A stretch of DNA of 64,000 nt from Lingula anatina (GCF_001039355.2 NW_019775534.1:1-64000); one strand, 5' to 3'; positions 43,401 through 57,182 are shown, counted from the stretch's first letter. Translations and numbers: made by a program. Notes: generated by a model from the letters alone, not told the origin.

Positions 43401-46400
43401 GAGGCTTGAAGATATTGCTCTCTTTGTCACCCAAATTAAAATTACGTGAGCACGTGAGAAAAACGCGTGGGATATCCGGTGTCCGTGTGCGCATGCGACT
43501 GACCCATTTATGAATGAAATTTCCCATCATCCAAGCACCTAATTGAATTTCAGCAAGGAGGAAGATCGAAAAGAAAGCAAGGTTTGTGTCCGTTTTCTAC
43601 TTCAAATACTTACCAGCTTTTCTTTTGCAGATATTATATGTTACGTCAGTACCTTTTCTCACTAACTGTAGAATTTGGGCATTATTCTTGGGCGAATTTT
43701 GGAGTATGCAGAGAAAATACACCGGCGCTGTCGGCATTTTTTGTGGCCAGTTTGTTTACGGGGAGGGCGAAGGGCAAGCGACCTTTGCTCTTTTACGTTG
43801 ATTGCTTCATGGTGGTATTTTTTCAATTACCTTCCCAGTTTATTAGGTAACAAAATTAGCCCGAGAAGAATCGATAATAAAGTGGTACATGTTTTAAAAC
43901 CCAAAAAAGATAGATCTTCAGTCCCTTTATCTTTTTATGTTGCATCGGGATATTGCATGAGCGGCAATGTCCGAGTAATTTGATGAGCCGGTCGGCTTGC
44001 GCTGCGCCGAACACGTAACCGTTAGAATTCCTGTAATTCTTGAAGACGATCGATATTGAGTTGTATACTAATAAGCGAAAAGCTTTATATGAGAAATGAA
44101 AATATCTTATTAGCTAATGTGAAATGAAAGTGTGTTTAGAAATGGCCTGATCGAGTCGCTTTGGTAGATTTTGCCGGCAGTAAGCATTCCCATATTCAAC
44201 AGTAAAAAGAGAATGAGAAAAAATAGTTGATGAATATATATTTTTTTACATTAGGTATCTCTCATGTAAGAGAGAAAAAATGGTGGATTTCCATGTACTT
44301 TTTTGGGATCCAAATTAATTTTATCATTTTTTACAGAGAATTTTGTAAGCCAATCAATGCTGTATATTTTCCCCTCCTTTTTTGTTGCAAATATGGATGG
44401 ATCATGCGCGTTGACTTATTTCAATTTTTTATAGAATGTATCAGAAAATAATATTATAATAAAAAAGAAAATCAAAAAGTGAAAAAATATACAGACAAAT
44501 GGAGGTATACACCTATAATTGTACACAGCTCAATAAAATTTTTATTAAACTTTACAGAAAAAAATGTGACTTTAATTTTAAGAGCTAGCCTTTGACTTTT
44601 TAATTTAATGAACAGAAAAGAAATCTGATTTACGAAATGATTATAAATACAAAATTTGAGAAATGTTTTTCATGTGGCTATTTGATTGACTTCAAAGACA
44701 TGTATTTTGTATTTGTTTTTAGCTCTTTTTTTTTTCATGAACTGTCTTTACTTATAACTTAGCAGAATTGCTTTGAAATTCACATTTTTTATTATACTAT
44801 TTTACCAATGTCTATATATTGTTTTAAAAACTAAAACAGTTTGGTCATGAGTTTTTTATCCTCGCATAAAGAAGAAACAGTTGCACAGAAAATTGAAATA
44901 AAAATGATATGATATAATTTTAAATAAGAGACACATAAAACAAATGTTGCAGTTTTTTTATTTATTTATTATCTTTTTTTTTTTTTTTTTACAAATAACT
45001 GATATCATTTCTTATAGTTAAATGTAATCAGAAGAATTAAGATTACTTCTTGGAATTGAAAAAAGTGGGAAGGAAATGCTATTCGTCCAAAATGTTGCAA
45101 AATAAATTACCAACAAAATCTTTACAATACGTTCTTTTCTTTTTAAACTTTTAAAAAGTGAACATGTGATACAAGCATAGATTCCCTGTAACATATGTAA
45201 ACCTTTTCTACAAGTTTCTTATGAGAATCAAATTAAGTCAACATGCCAAAGAATAAAGTCGAAGAATAGCTTAAAACTGCACCCTCTTTAAATTCCTTGT
45301 CTTGAATTTTGGCTTATTTTAATGTGCCTCCCAGTTCTTAAAAGTCCATCAAATGATGTAGTAATGTATGACAGTGTCACACGTAACTGCTGCACGAATA
45401 ATAGCATAAATATTTAAATCAGGACTGGGAAAAACAACCGAGGGATATATTTAGCAGAGAAAGAAAGCAGGATATAAGTACATATATCATTATCAGGAAG
45501 TATTAGAAGATTCCTTTAAGTATTCCTTTCAATGATGCTATATGAAACTGAAAGGTGACATTTGATTGAGTTTAGTTGCAAAGATGACATTTCTTATGTA
45601 ACTTAAATGCTATTATATATTTTTTACAAATATTTAAATCACTTTATTTCAGAACTACCTTTTATACCCTTCATTCATTACCACAAAGAGGGTAAACTTT
45701 TTCTTTTATCTCAAAAATGGGAATACAAAAACAGTGTGTGACAAAACATCCACAGTTAACTCTAGCAACATTTGTCTATGAGAAGATTTTAGATATCCAT
45801 AGATATGTTGTTTTTTTCCTCCATATACCAAAATTTCAACAACATAATTCAGACACAGTCAAGCTAGAAGACTCAGGGGGAGGGGGGGGCTCTTACTTTG
45901 TTTTAAATCTTTTTTTTTATCAGCTCAATTTTGATTTTGGTTAATAAGGCTCAGCATTGTTCAGTGGTCAAATCATTCTTTGGCCATCTTCTAAAAGTCA
46001 TTGTTATTGGTTGATAATATTGCCTTTATGTCAGACACCAAGGGCTTTAGTTTAAAAAGAAATGATAACAGAATATTAGTCTCCATTTTAAAATGGATAT
46101 TTTCAGTCTACTTTGACTCTAGATATAGTCTATTTAAATGAAATATTATGTGTGCTTTTCTTTTTTTTCTATATATGTGAAAAATAAATGGGCTTTATTT
46201 TACTTAACAGTACTGACTTTATTTCAATCAACTTATTATGCATTTATCTTTATTTAAAGAAGCCCAAAATTCTGGTTTCAAAGTTATAACCAACTTTCAT
46301 TCTTTTAAGTTTTTCATTTTTTAAACTTGGCTCAACAATTGCTAATTACTAAGCTGCAGAGAAAAAAATTCTCTGGTTTATAGTTTGAACTGTAAATGTA

Positions 46401-46675
46401 TTTCATTTATTTGGATTTAATAATTCTTAAAGGTAAAGGAAAGGAAAAGTCAGCAATCAGCCGACTTATATATTTTCTAAGGGTAGGTCACCAGCATGGC
46501 TGTAAACTTAGTATTCTGTTACTAAGCCTAAAAACATTCACTTAGAAGTATATATACTAGTATCCACTCACATTTTGGGAGTGGTCAGTTGTCCAGTGCA
46601 GGACAAAGAACTAGCCATTCATCTTAGTCCATATCCTGACCTCACCAGGTAACCATGAGGACTATGCTGGGTCAA
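40478..46675. other. Long stretch without recognised genes
   Basis: 40650-40710 has two poly-G runs. The stretch 41540-44030 is less AT-rich and contains CpGs and a gcgcatgcg word (43490), so a promoter or first exon of an unseen gene is possible. Open frames at 43584-43983 show no family. Microsatellites: CT (42893-42910), AAAT (43058-43094). 44030-46430 is very AT-rich and featureless. Confidence 0.4.
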
Positions 46676-46679
46676 GTTA

Positions 46680-46860
46680 TCCTTAGGGTTCAACTATACA
46701 TTGCCAGGGGCCCTGGGGTTCAACTATTCATTGCCAGGGGCCCTGGGGTTCTAGTATACATTACCAGGGGTCCAGGGTTGGCTTAACATTGTCAGAGAAT
46801 CTTGGTTTTAACTATACATTGCCAGGGGCCTCAAATTCAACTATTAGTTGCTTGGGACTT
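46680..46860. repeat. Minisatellite of about 30 bp
   Basis: Five to six units of the type caactatacattgccagggg followed by ccctggggtt. The first two are nearly identical and the later ones are degraded. Confidence 0.85.
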
Positions 46861-47218
46861 ACTGCGAGGTGTGCATATTTGCTTGGAGACCTGAAAATTT
46901 TTTGCAACATGTATTTTATACTGTGAATATATATATGCTTTATTCATACTTTCTGCACCAGACTGAGCTGGTGAAAATGTACATAGATAAGGTAATAGCA
47001 GCAATAATAATGATAATAGTAATAGTAAAATACATAGATAAATAGCATCAAAATTACATATATAGAAATGTACCAATGTTTTCTACCAAGTGAACTAATC
47101 TTCGTATTTATAGTAATTATTGATAGACATAATATATGTGTTAAAGAAAGGGGTGGATGGGATTGCAGAGATTACTGCTTGCGGGCATCAGGATTAAGGT
47201 TTTGAGTGTGTGCATACG

Positions 47219-47220
47219 CA

Positions 47221-47263
<43 letters not shown>
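47219..47263. repeat. TG/AG compound microsatellite
   Basis: About 20 bases of TG followed by about 24 bases of AG. Confidence 0.95.
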
Positions 47264-47268
<5 letters not shown>

Positions 47269-48264
47269 TATTCTCTGTTAGGGACATTGCTGTACCATGA
47301 CTGTGCTCCTTAGGCAAATTTATAACCAACATGTATAATAGGAAACCAGTACATACCTTCAGCGGTCTGCATCAGTTATGTCCGTTAAGGGGCCTGGTAA
47401 AAACACTTGGGCCCAGAGAGGGGATACCCTAAGTTGAAGGGATCAGATTTCCCAGGGCCACTGTTAATCAAGGAGAAGCCTGATCAATAGTAACAAACTG
47501 CCCTGGGTTCAATATTCACAGTGCCTGGAGGCTGTGTTTACAAATTTATTAACTCCATGAGATTTATTGTGGTGCTTTTACTATCGCATTTTTTTTTCTC
47601 TCTAAAAGCTTGCTAAATGGCTACAAGGCATCATATCATATCTAATGATAAATTATAAAGTAGAACTCCTGTCCCTTGTAGTCATTTTTCATGGGCCTGT
47701 GAACAAACACTTTCTCAATACCCCTCCCCCCCCCCTTCCCCCCCCATCCTTACTTTAAGACTTGAGCTTTTCTGGAGTAAAAAGCATCCTTTGGAAAAAA
47801 AAAAGAAAAGAAAAAAATTGTATAGCTTATTTGTCATCTTTTTGTTCATTTATTTCATTTTCTGATGGAGGAGGGGGATTGCTTAATTTTCATCAGTCAA
47901 GAAGTTCTGATGGGCATGGGAAATACTAATTTACTTAAACCAGAGGAAATGTAAATGTTTTTCATCATTTGGCATCTTACCAAAGTAGTTGTTTCATTTA
48001 TCTCACCATTAGTAAGTGAAGATTTGTTACTTTTAAACGAACCACTAAGATTTCCATGAGTTTTTAGGCTAGTGAGTTTTATTCTTTTTCATATTAGTTA
48101 TAATGGTAGAATCAGTTTGATCTATCGATTAAAATTGGTGAAAAAAAAAGGTAAAAAAAAACAGATTTTCTTCAGCCAATATTTATACTTTATCTTTAAC
48201 ATTTGATTGAGGGTTAAATCTTGAAGAAACGAGACATTTATTCAAAGTGGCTATTGATGGTAAA

Positions 48265-48270
<6 letters not shown>

Positions 48271-48295
<25 letters not shown>
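48271..48295. repeat. AG microsatellite
   Basis: Twelve AG units, followed by purine-rich DNA to about 48360. Confidence 0.95.
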
Positions 48296-48300
<5 letters not shown>

Positions 48301-49018
48301 GAGAGGGGGAGAAAAAAAAGAAAGCAAAGAGGGGAAGTGAAGAAAGAAGAGAGATTCTAAAAAGAAGAGAATATAAAAAGTAACACAAATATTTTTGTAA
48401 CATACATGAGATTCCATAGTGGTTACCACCCGTGCTAACTGGGCTCTGCTTAAATTCGTGCCTGGCAGCTTTCTACTGATGTTCAACAGCTCATATTCTC
48501 TGCAGACCAACGCCAAAATCAATACCAATTGGGCAATTACTGCTTTTTTGTTGTCGCTTGCAACAAAACATCTTTCCCCACTTAAGACTGCAAACAGGGG
48601 TTAATAGCCCTATTTAGCCTGTCATTTGGTTTGTTCCTACATGTCTCTGAGGGCTCATAGATCATGTTGATCATCTAAATCATCGCACTTGTGATGAGCG
48701 GCCACTCAATGTTTTTTTTTCTTTTTTTTTTACTGATAGAAATGGTTTTTAGATTATTTAATTGATTTGTGTGTGTGTGTGTGTTTTATAAGTGGAAAAA
48801 ATGTCTGCAAGCCTTTCACCATATTTGTGGTTTAGGAAGAATGTTTTGAACTTCAGGTGTGGTAGGTTCACAATTTTTTTCCAGAATCAATAGTTTGATT
48901 GATGAAATCAAATATCTCTTATTTTAATGATTATCATATATGAATGGTCAGATATGTCAGATGTTCAACATTTAGTGCAGAAATTGGATAAAATATGTTT
49001 CTGAAACCCATCTTAAAC

Positions 49019-49019
<1 letters not shown>

Positions 49020-49060
<41 letters not shown>

Positions 49061-49061
49061 T
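49020..49061. repeat. ATT microsatellite
   Basis: Fourteen perfect ATT units. Confidence 0.95.
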
Positions 49062-51010
49062 TATTCTTTTGCTGCTTAACATTATATCAAGTCATCAATT
49101 GTCACTGTCTACATTCCCTATCTATAAATTAATATCGTTCATTGTGACTCCCAGTGCACACGACGAAATTGCAATTCATATTACATACTTTATTTAGTAC
49201 TATTTTAGAAAGCTATAAATATAAACATATCAATTTGTCAATTTTCTCTTAACAGAAGTGGTGTCCCCTTTTTGGCACTACTTACCACATGTCTTTTTTA
49301 CCACAGGAACACTCCTTTTCATTCAATCCCCCCTCCCAGGGTTCCTTATTAGATACTGGATGCTAAAGGTATGCATACCTTTCTGCATAAGCGCACTGAG
49401 ATGTTATGCAACTTTTGGCATTTTGTGCTGGGTGTTTTTGATGTGAGGCTAAAAACAAGGCCAAACTGATAGTGGGTCCGTTCTAAGCTCGTAAGCTGTG
49501 GTGTATCATGGGTCAGTTTGGTCATTTATTGACCATCCCTTTTTTATCACCTTTGTGGACGTGTGATAAAATGACCTAATGGTCAAAATTTGGCTGGTTG
49601 ATCAACATTTATTACTTAATATCTCTACACATTCTGTGTTTGTTTTTTAATCCTTCTTTACAGCTCTTAAGAAGGTGGTTCTAGATACAACTTTACAATG
49701 TCAGGTCAATCAAAAACCACTTTTTCATTTTTTTTTATTTGCTTCTGTGAAGGACTTTAATTTTGCCACATGTTCAGTGTTAAGAACAATGTTGAGATCA
49801 AACCAACCTTTTTTTATCAGACTTGTAAAAATGACCCAGGAATTGACGTTTTATCAGGAGTTAAGTAATTTGATCATAAGCCCCATGTTTACCTCTTTTT
49901 ATAACCTCTATGAAGTACCCCTTTAAAATGACCATTGACCAGTGGTGGTATTAATCCGGTATGAAGTCCTTTTTTATCACGTCTATGAAAGGGTTCTTAA
50001 AAATGACCCTTTGTGGCTTTCATCAGGTTTTCGCTGACAAAACGTGGCTGGGGGTTGTTAGTTTATGATTTGGAGAATGAAAGGCGCCAGAGCTAAGAAT
50101 GCAGTCACATGTTCACTTGTTTGTATTTCTGTAGGTGAAAAAATAAAAAGGCCTTAGAAAAAATAGCCCCTCATTCAATAGCTTTCTGCTGGTTTCTTTG
50201 ATATGCGGCCTGTTATGTAACACTCGGTATTGCGTTTCCTAGCCCTGAAGGGTTGGTGGATTTTTTCACCAAACGGAGTTGCATAATCAGGATTTTTAGC
50301 ACACAAAAAAATGTATATCTGTAGCTGACAGGGGAGTTATTGAGTACGAAGAATTCTACACGAAGATATGTGGTAAGTGGACAGTGGTGTATTAAGTAAC
50401 AGGACTCATTTCTACCTTGAAGGTTTTTTTTTTGGAGGCGAATATAGAATAAGTGGTTCAATGGGTTGCTTTCATGTTAGTAGACGTGTTGATTTTGGTG
50501 TTTTGAGCAAAGCGATCAGGATGGGCAGAAATGGTAAGAAAGTTAAAAGTTCAGTTATTGGTCAACAAAAAGATGTCTAGATGGCATTTTTCAAGGTCGG
50601 TAATATATGAATACTTTGGTTTTTATAGTGATGAAGCTTGGAATTAAGAGCATGTTAGTGTGTGATTATTTCTATATATTTGAGAGAGAGGGGGCAGGTA
50701 AAATCTAGCTAGGATTGTTTGTGAATTTTGTGCATTTATCTTAGTGGTATTGTGATCATGAATGTAAAAAAGCTTCCCTTTTTTTTTCAAACATTTAAGG
50801 GAATATTTGCTGAAGTCTTTGCAACAAAGGTTTTTGAAGGGAGAGTAGAGATTTGACTTTTATTTTTATAAAAATTTGTCCTCGTTCCTCCCTAAAGGAC
50901 AAGGTAGGACATCTTTAATTTTCTGCGTGAATTTATCTGATATTTTTCTCCTGCATAAGATTTGTAAAATACTTATCTTTCCAGGATTGAAAAGATGAAG
51001 TAGTGAAGTC

Positions 51011-52149
51011 TTTATTCACTTTTTATGACAAAAATCTTCATAAAAAACAAAAGCTTCAAATTTAGAAACAAAAAACTGTATGGGTAGAGAAAATCTCATG
51101 CTTTTTTCCCCCAGAGATGGTATCAATTTTCAGAGGTTTAACTTGGAAGCATTATATTTCACAGCAACAAGAGGAATTGGTCATGTCTTACGCAATAGCT
51201 AATATACTGCCTGAACTAAAAAGCGAATTAAAATCCTGCTAGCTTCAATAGCTGCGCACTGTGGTTTTTATTGGGAAAATGCTGTTAGGTAATTACTAAA
51301 CCATCTCATAGACAGGCTGCCCTTTGTAAATGATATTTTGTGGCCGAAATATTCGGTGAATATTGGCATTGCAATGTAATGATTTTCATAGTAATTACTT
51401 CCTCCCGGTAAAGAGAGCCCAATAAAGATCTTGCGTAACCAAGCCCAGTTAGCTGTGTTTTAAGGTCCTGTTTTAACTACAGATTGCCAAACGATGAGCT
51501 GAGAGACAGAGACAATAGAAGGCAGTTAATCAACAAGCAATTTAGACCCATTCCTCTTAAATCGGCTCCATTAGCCCTGGTCTCATTTCATTACTGCGTG
51601 ACCCCAAGGTGAAACAAATATAAGTAGAAAAATAATGACTCCTCGGTAAAAATACATTTTACAGCCTACTGCAAAAATCCTTATGGCTAGTGTTCGGTCA
51701 AGCTGGGCAGAAAAGAACAGATGGCATTTATCTCTATTTCATTCCCGGCCTAAGCTGTTTTTGTTACCCGGGTATTGATTGGGTAATATTATGTAATATC
51801 TTGGCGGAAAAGCACTTAAAAACCATTCCCTTGCAGTGCTGTTATTTGCACAGGCTAATTGAGATTTGCAGCGCAAAAAGACTAGAATTTCACCTTAGTG
51901 TGGTCAAGGGATTTCAGCCACAAGCTGGACGGGTCCCAGCTGGACAGGGGGCACTTGTTTGTATATTTGGAGTTTCGGATTGGATTTTTTTTTTAAGACT
52001 GACCAGTGAGTTTTTATGATGGGATTCAAAGGGGTATCACATGTAGTTTCAAATGAAGAAGAAAGGGGAGGCGTTTTTTGGAAAGCTTGAAGTTAAGTTG
52101 TATTGTGATGATGACTATTTTTTTTTTGGAGGAATGGGGAGTTTTTGGT
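51011..52149 (+). repeat. 1,139-bp segment, first of two near-identical copies
   Basis: Repeated at 52151-53289 with a single N between the copies. I see essentially one difference (ttcagcc at 51914 versus tttagcc at 53054). Contig-overlap or haplotype duplication is the likeliest cause. Confidence 0.95.
51119..52015. promoter_or_regulatory. Candidate cis-regulatory sequence
   Basis: Compared with its surroundings this stretch has balanced composition and no simple repeats. It is rich in homeodomain-like (taatta, ctaattg) and bZIP-like (ttgcgtaacc) words, with no coding frame of known type. That is the look of conserved developmental noncoding DNA, but only a comparison could show it. Confidence 0.25.
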
Positions 52150-52150
52150 N

Positions 52151-53289
52151 TTTATTCACTTTTTATGACAAAAATCTTCATAAAAAACAAAAGCTTCAAA
52201 TTTAGAAACAAAAAACTGTATGGGTAGAGAAAATCTCATGCTTTTTTCCCCCAGAGATGGTATCAATTTTCAGAGGTTTAACTTGGAAGCATTATATTTC
52301 ACAGCAACAAGAGGAATTGGTCATGTCTTACGCAATAGCTAATATACTGCCTGAACTAAAAAGCGAATTAAAATCCTGCTAGCTTCAATAGCTGCGCACT
52401 GTGGTTTTTATTGGGAAAATGCTGTTAGGTAATTACTAAACCATCTCATAGACAGGCTGCCCTTTGTAAATGATATTTTGTGGCCGAAATATTCGGTGAA
52501 TATTGGCATTGCAATGTAATGATTTTCATAGTAATTACTTCCTCCCGGTAAAGAGAGCCCAATAAAGATCTTGCGTAACCAAGCCCAGTTAGCTGTGTTT
52601 TAAGGTCCTGTTTTAACTACAGATTGCCAAACGATGAGCTGAGAGACAGAGACAATAGAAGGCAGTTAATCAACAAGCAATTTAGACCCATTCCTCTTAA
52701 ATCGGCTCCATTAGCCCTGGTCTCATTTCATTACTGCGTGACCCCAAGGTGAAACAAATATAAGTAGAAAAATAATGACTCCTCGGTAAAAATACATTTT
52801 ACAGCCTACTGCAAAAATCCTTATGGCTAGTGTTCGGTCAAGCTGGGCAGAAAAGAACAGATGGCATTTATCTCTATTTCATTCCCGGCCTAAGCTGTTT
52901 TTGTTACCCGGGTATTGATTGGGTAATATTATGTAATATCTTGGCGGAAAAGCACTTAAAAACCATTCCCTTGCAGTGCTGTTATTTGCACAGGCTAATT
53001 GAGATTTGCAGCGCAAAAAGACTAGAATTTCACCTTAGTGTGGTCAAGGGATTTTAGCCACAAGCTGGACGGGTCCCAGCTGGACAGGGGGCACTTGTTT
53101 GTATATTTGGAGTTTCGGATTGGATTTTTTTTTTAAGACTGACCAGTGAGTTTTTATGATGGGATTCAAAGGGGTATCACATGTAGTTTCAAATGAAGAA
53201 GAAAGGGGAGGCGTTTTTTGGAAAGCTTGAAGTTAAGTTGTATTGTGATGATGACTATTTTTTTTTTGGAGGAATGGGGAGTTTTTGGT
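52151..53289 (+). repeat. 1,139-bp segment, second copy
   Basis: Begins at the base after the N (52150), and its end coincides with the point where the first copy is cut by the N. That is the geometry of an unmerged overlap. Confidence 0.95.
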
Positions 53290-54285
53290 TTTATATCGTG
53301 TTGTTATTATTTACTTCTTACATGTGGCTGCATACTTTTTCTCTAAAGATTATTTTCTAATAAGCAAGTGGATTTTCACTAACTATGCATGTGAGCCATT
53401 TATCAGCCCTTATTGCTATTTTTGATACTTTTGTGCTGTCAGTGCGTTTTCTCTCTCTCTCTCTCTCTTTTAAATAAAGACTATTCCATTAACAAGTACA
53501 TGGAGAGAATTTCATATTTACACAGCTAAGTTTTGATTGGATACCATTTCAAAGTAGAAACAAGATGTTATTGGCAGTTTTCAAATTGTTGTGATTTCCT
53601 GAATGCCCCCCTTATGAAAGAAAAACTGACGTTTGATAATTAAATGAAGTACTTACTTTTCCGTATTTAATATTTTCAGATTTTGCTTTGTTGTAAGTCT
53701 GAAGTCAAGGACACAGCAATTTTCAGCAACTTTTTCAAAGTAAGTATTATTATTTTTGTATAAATTGATAAATAAAGATAATTGTTTCTAAATCAAATAC
53801 ACATGTATTTTATCATTGAGGTGCAGGGGTTTTCCCAGAATTTGCAGTATGGGGGAGTTCAAAATGTTCAACTGTAATTTGGTCGCTGATATACAAGGAG
53901 TCCGAGTACAAATATACTTTCGTTCTTCAGAAATTTCATGCACCATCAGCCGTCGTTGAAAATATAGGCTGTCTTTTGAGGTCAGAGGCCATCCAAATGA
54001 CGGCTGGATGGCTTTCTGGGAAAACCCTTGGACCCCCCCTCCCCCCATGAGCTATGACCTTATGACCTTGATCACATGATTTACTCATTAATGTGAGCTC
54101 CAAAGTTGGTCATGTGGTCATGAAAGGTAGAAACGTCATTGCTCAGGGATAAAATCAAGCTAAGGGCTCATTCCCAACAAAACTATTGTCGTATGTTTAT
54201 CAATCCTACATAGAACAACAGTTTCATTGGGAACGGGCCCTTAGGACACATCCAAAACTATAGTTGATCCTCTGACTAAGAGACC
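53290..54285. other. Noncoding stretch, no gene seen
   Basis: CT run at 53453-53468. About 54160-54245 resembles a short, internally deleted family B MITE (gggctcattcccaa ... ttgggaacgggccc). Confidence 0.4.
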
Positions 54286-54520
54286 TTTCCCACAGATATT
54301 TAGATCGATCTATCCCCTGGGGAGTCTCACTAAATTGCTGTCAACATGACCGGCTTAAATATCTGTCATGATTAGTAAAACTTTTAGGGGGTAATTTGCT
54401 TTACTGTAGCTGATTCTGTAGCCGTGACAGACGTTCAAGCATCTTGAGCTGACAGCAATTTAGCGTGAACCCCCAGGGAGTTAGGTCAATCCAGATAGGT
54501 CGATCTAAATCTGTGGGAAT
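54286..54520. mobile_element. Foldback MITE, family A (most complete copy)
   Basis: Arms of about 100 bp: ttcccacagatatttagatc at the left is inverted as gatctaaatctgtgggaa at the right, and ctcactaaattgctgtca as tgacagcaatttagcgtgaa. Confidence 0.75.
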
Positions 54521-55720
54521 GCAGTCTTACTAGTCCGCACATCAAATATGACACCACCCACTAGAAAGCATGCTGAGATATAATAGTTTTGCCCCTGCTG
54601 ACATAGTGAGCGTGGGGGGCAGAAATCCACTGTCAAGTGTGTTTGCAATATTTGATCCGTAGGAAAAAACAAAACAAAAACAAAAAAAACAAAAAAAAAA
54701 CAGCCACAAGACTATAACCCAGATGGGAGGGGGGTGAATACAACTTTTTTTGTATTAGATACTAGATATGGAGATAACGTAGGCAAGGAAATAATCACTT
54801 CCTGTATCCCTCTTCCTCTTTTGTTATTTGCATTACATCCACTTTCCTTGTTTTGTGTGATTATCTCCAACCTCTGTGAAAAAAGTGGGCGGAGAAAAAT
54901 GGATTGATTTCCTATAGATTAATTTTGTAATGTTTTACAATTTCCTTTGGTGCAATGAAGTGTTGTAATAAAGGTGACTGTTTTAAGAGATTTTTGTATA
55001 ATAAATGGGAAATGTGCAGTCCTGTTATCAAGCAAGGAATATTCATTTCATTACTGAGAAGGTACAGGGTATTGCGGCATGATTTTGGAGGACTGAGCAT
55101 GTGTAACTTTGGATGAGGTGATTATACATGCGTGCGTGCCTGCGTGTATGTGTGCATGCGTGTGTGAGTGTGTGTGTGTGTGTGTGTGTAAAGGATGATT
55201 TGATAGTTCTGAAATGGGATTTTGCATTCTTGGGAAGGAACTTGCATGTTGTGGTTATCGTAGTATTAGAAACATTTAGAAAAAAAACATGTGGTGAAGA
55301 TAATTTGTCTGTAATTTGTTTATTTTGTATGAAAAATGGGGTGTCCAAGTCGCCACACTGGAATTGGAGAACAATTTTCCCTGATTTTTTTATGGACAGA
55401 CATCTAGCCATCACCCTGCTGAATTTTTTTTGTTCATAGTCGCAATAGAAGAAAACGTGCTACTCATTATTCTCAGACTTCCAGGAATGATTACTAGTAA
55501 TAGAACTGGAGCTTTTAAGCTCAAGTGCAAAAACCAGCATGATTGAATGGGTTGTCATGTTTTTGTTTGTAAATTATGAACTTTCTATAAACACATTGTT
55601 TTCAAGTCCAACTCTGCATCATCCCTTAATAATTTATAAACATTTATTTACAATATGAATAAATATATATTTATCTTGTGTGACATATTCAAATAAATCA
55701 ATAAAAGAAGAACCCCCTTT
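54521..55720. other. Noncoding stretch, no gene seen
   Basis: Poly-A-rich tract (54662-54700) and a TG run (about 55166-55190). Nothing coding supported. Confidence 0.4.
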
Positions 55721-55721
55721 A

Positions 55722-55750
55722 ATTTGCATACATTTGCATAAATTTGCATA
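55722..55750. promoter_or_regulatory. Three octamer (POU-type) motifs at exact 10-bp spacing
   Basis: ATTTGCATA occurs at 55722, 55732 and 55742. ATTTGCAT is the octamer bound by POU factors (established). The 10-bp period puts all three on one face of the helix. It may also be a small tandem repeat. Confidence 0.45.
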
Positions 55751-55900
55751 TGCCCTCCGATCTGTTAACTTATTTAGCAGTGAAAGTTTGAACTATAATA
55801 TAATAGTATAGGTAGTGTTACATGAGGGAGATTGATTATCATAGCGTGACACTAATAGAGAACAATCCTGAGCATTAAGATATTATGACTTGTGTAACAA

Positions 55901-56146
55901 GGGGCTCATTTCCAATGGAACTATTGTTCTTTGCAGATTGATGAAACTTCGTCGGGGCTGGCTGAATGCAATCAGTTTAATAGGTTAACATGCCTCCTCT
56001 TGTTTGCAAATTTACTTGTATGATCATCAGCTTTTCTCTTTTCTACTCAACTCCAGGAGGAGGGATGTTAATCTAATTGCATTCAGGGAGTCCCCGCGGA
56101 GTTGGATCGATCTACATAGACCGATATTTTCATTGGGAACAAGCCC
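55901..56146. mobile_element. Foldback MITE, family B
   Basis: The left arm (ggggctcatttccaatg ... ctgaatgcaatcag ... gttaacatgcctcctc) is the imperfect inverse of the right arm (gaggagggatgttaatct ... attgcattcag ... cattgggaacaagccc). Confidence 0.65.
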
Positions 56147-57182
56147 AAAGTCTAATGCCTTCACATATATCTTTCTTAACATGCCATGATTTTATAATTG
56201 TAACATGCAATGACACCATTTGTGATACCTGCCAACCCTGCAAAGTATATAAAAGGCAGCAAGATTGAGACACGGCCTGATCTCTGGTGGACATGTTCAT
56301 ACTAAGATAATGAAAAAATTCTCCCAAAAATGTTTTAATAGGTTCATCTCATACTTTGAAATGAATTTTTTTGTTATTAAGGTGATTTTGTTATCAATTA
56401 AATGCAATTTGTAATTAAAAGTACTACAAATATGTAAGTGTGAATATGTAGATTGAAAAAAAGCAGATAAAAAACAATGCAGATTTGGAATCACATATAC
56501 TTTACTATAGAGTTGCTTTCAAAAAATTCTTTCAGTTGTTGTGGACAATCAATAGAATAAGGCTTTTTTTGCATCAAACAAAAAGTAAGAAGTGTAAGAA
56601 TTAAAAATGATTAACAAAGAAAATTGAATGAAGTCCAACTGGGGCTCACACAGAAAAAAATCCAAGAAATGACAAAACCAATATTTAAGGTTCAACGCTT
56701 TCTGTCCAGTGCAAAGCATGACTGCTTCAATAAACCAGTAAGAATACAGAAAATCTGCGAAGCACAAATTTCATTTTCTGGTAATTCCCTTGATTTGCAT
56801 TTTTGTGCTGACTATTGTGCTATTACATAAAAACGAGAGAACCGGATATTAGGGTCCTCATGGCCTGGAGACCCTATCCAATGAACTAAGCTGCAATTAT
56901 TTATCGTATTCAGCAGCTTCTAGGAGACGGATAAAATACTTCTATTTGAGAGTCAGTCAGTGCTTTTGGTATTATATTATTGACTATGGGGGCAGCAACC
57001 ATAAAAAAGGCTAAACAAGTGGACATTACAGCTGTGGGCAACAGCAGTAGTAGTGGGCATTATGGTTGATGATTATTTGCGGAGGTTGCATAATAGCATT
57101 GGTGGAGATCCATCAAATATTAAAATTATAGTACTCCATGAATATCATTGTTAATAGGTAAACTTTATGGTGTTTGCACATT
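56147..57182. other. Noncoding stretch, no gene seen
   Basis: The region 56850-57010 is repeat-free and moderately GC-rich. No coding signal. Confidence 0.4.

Larger units (their letters stand above)
47264..51010. other. Noncoding stretch, no gene seen
   Basis: Open frames are short and unconserved in type. A degenerate phrase (tttttatca ... atgaa ... aaaatgacc) recurs about four times between 49539 and 50005, perhaps an old tandem repeat. Confidence 0.4.

Noticed and set aside
43584-43983. Overlapping open frames in a less AT-rich region
   Set aside because: No family, no compatible splice partners and no second copy; left as unexplained.
51690-52019. 109-codon open frame in the 51-53 kb segment
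   Set aside because: Truncated by a stop in the other copy through a single base difference; no recognisable domain.
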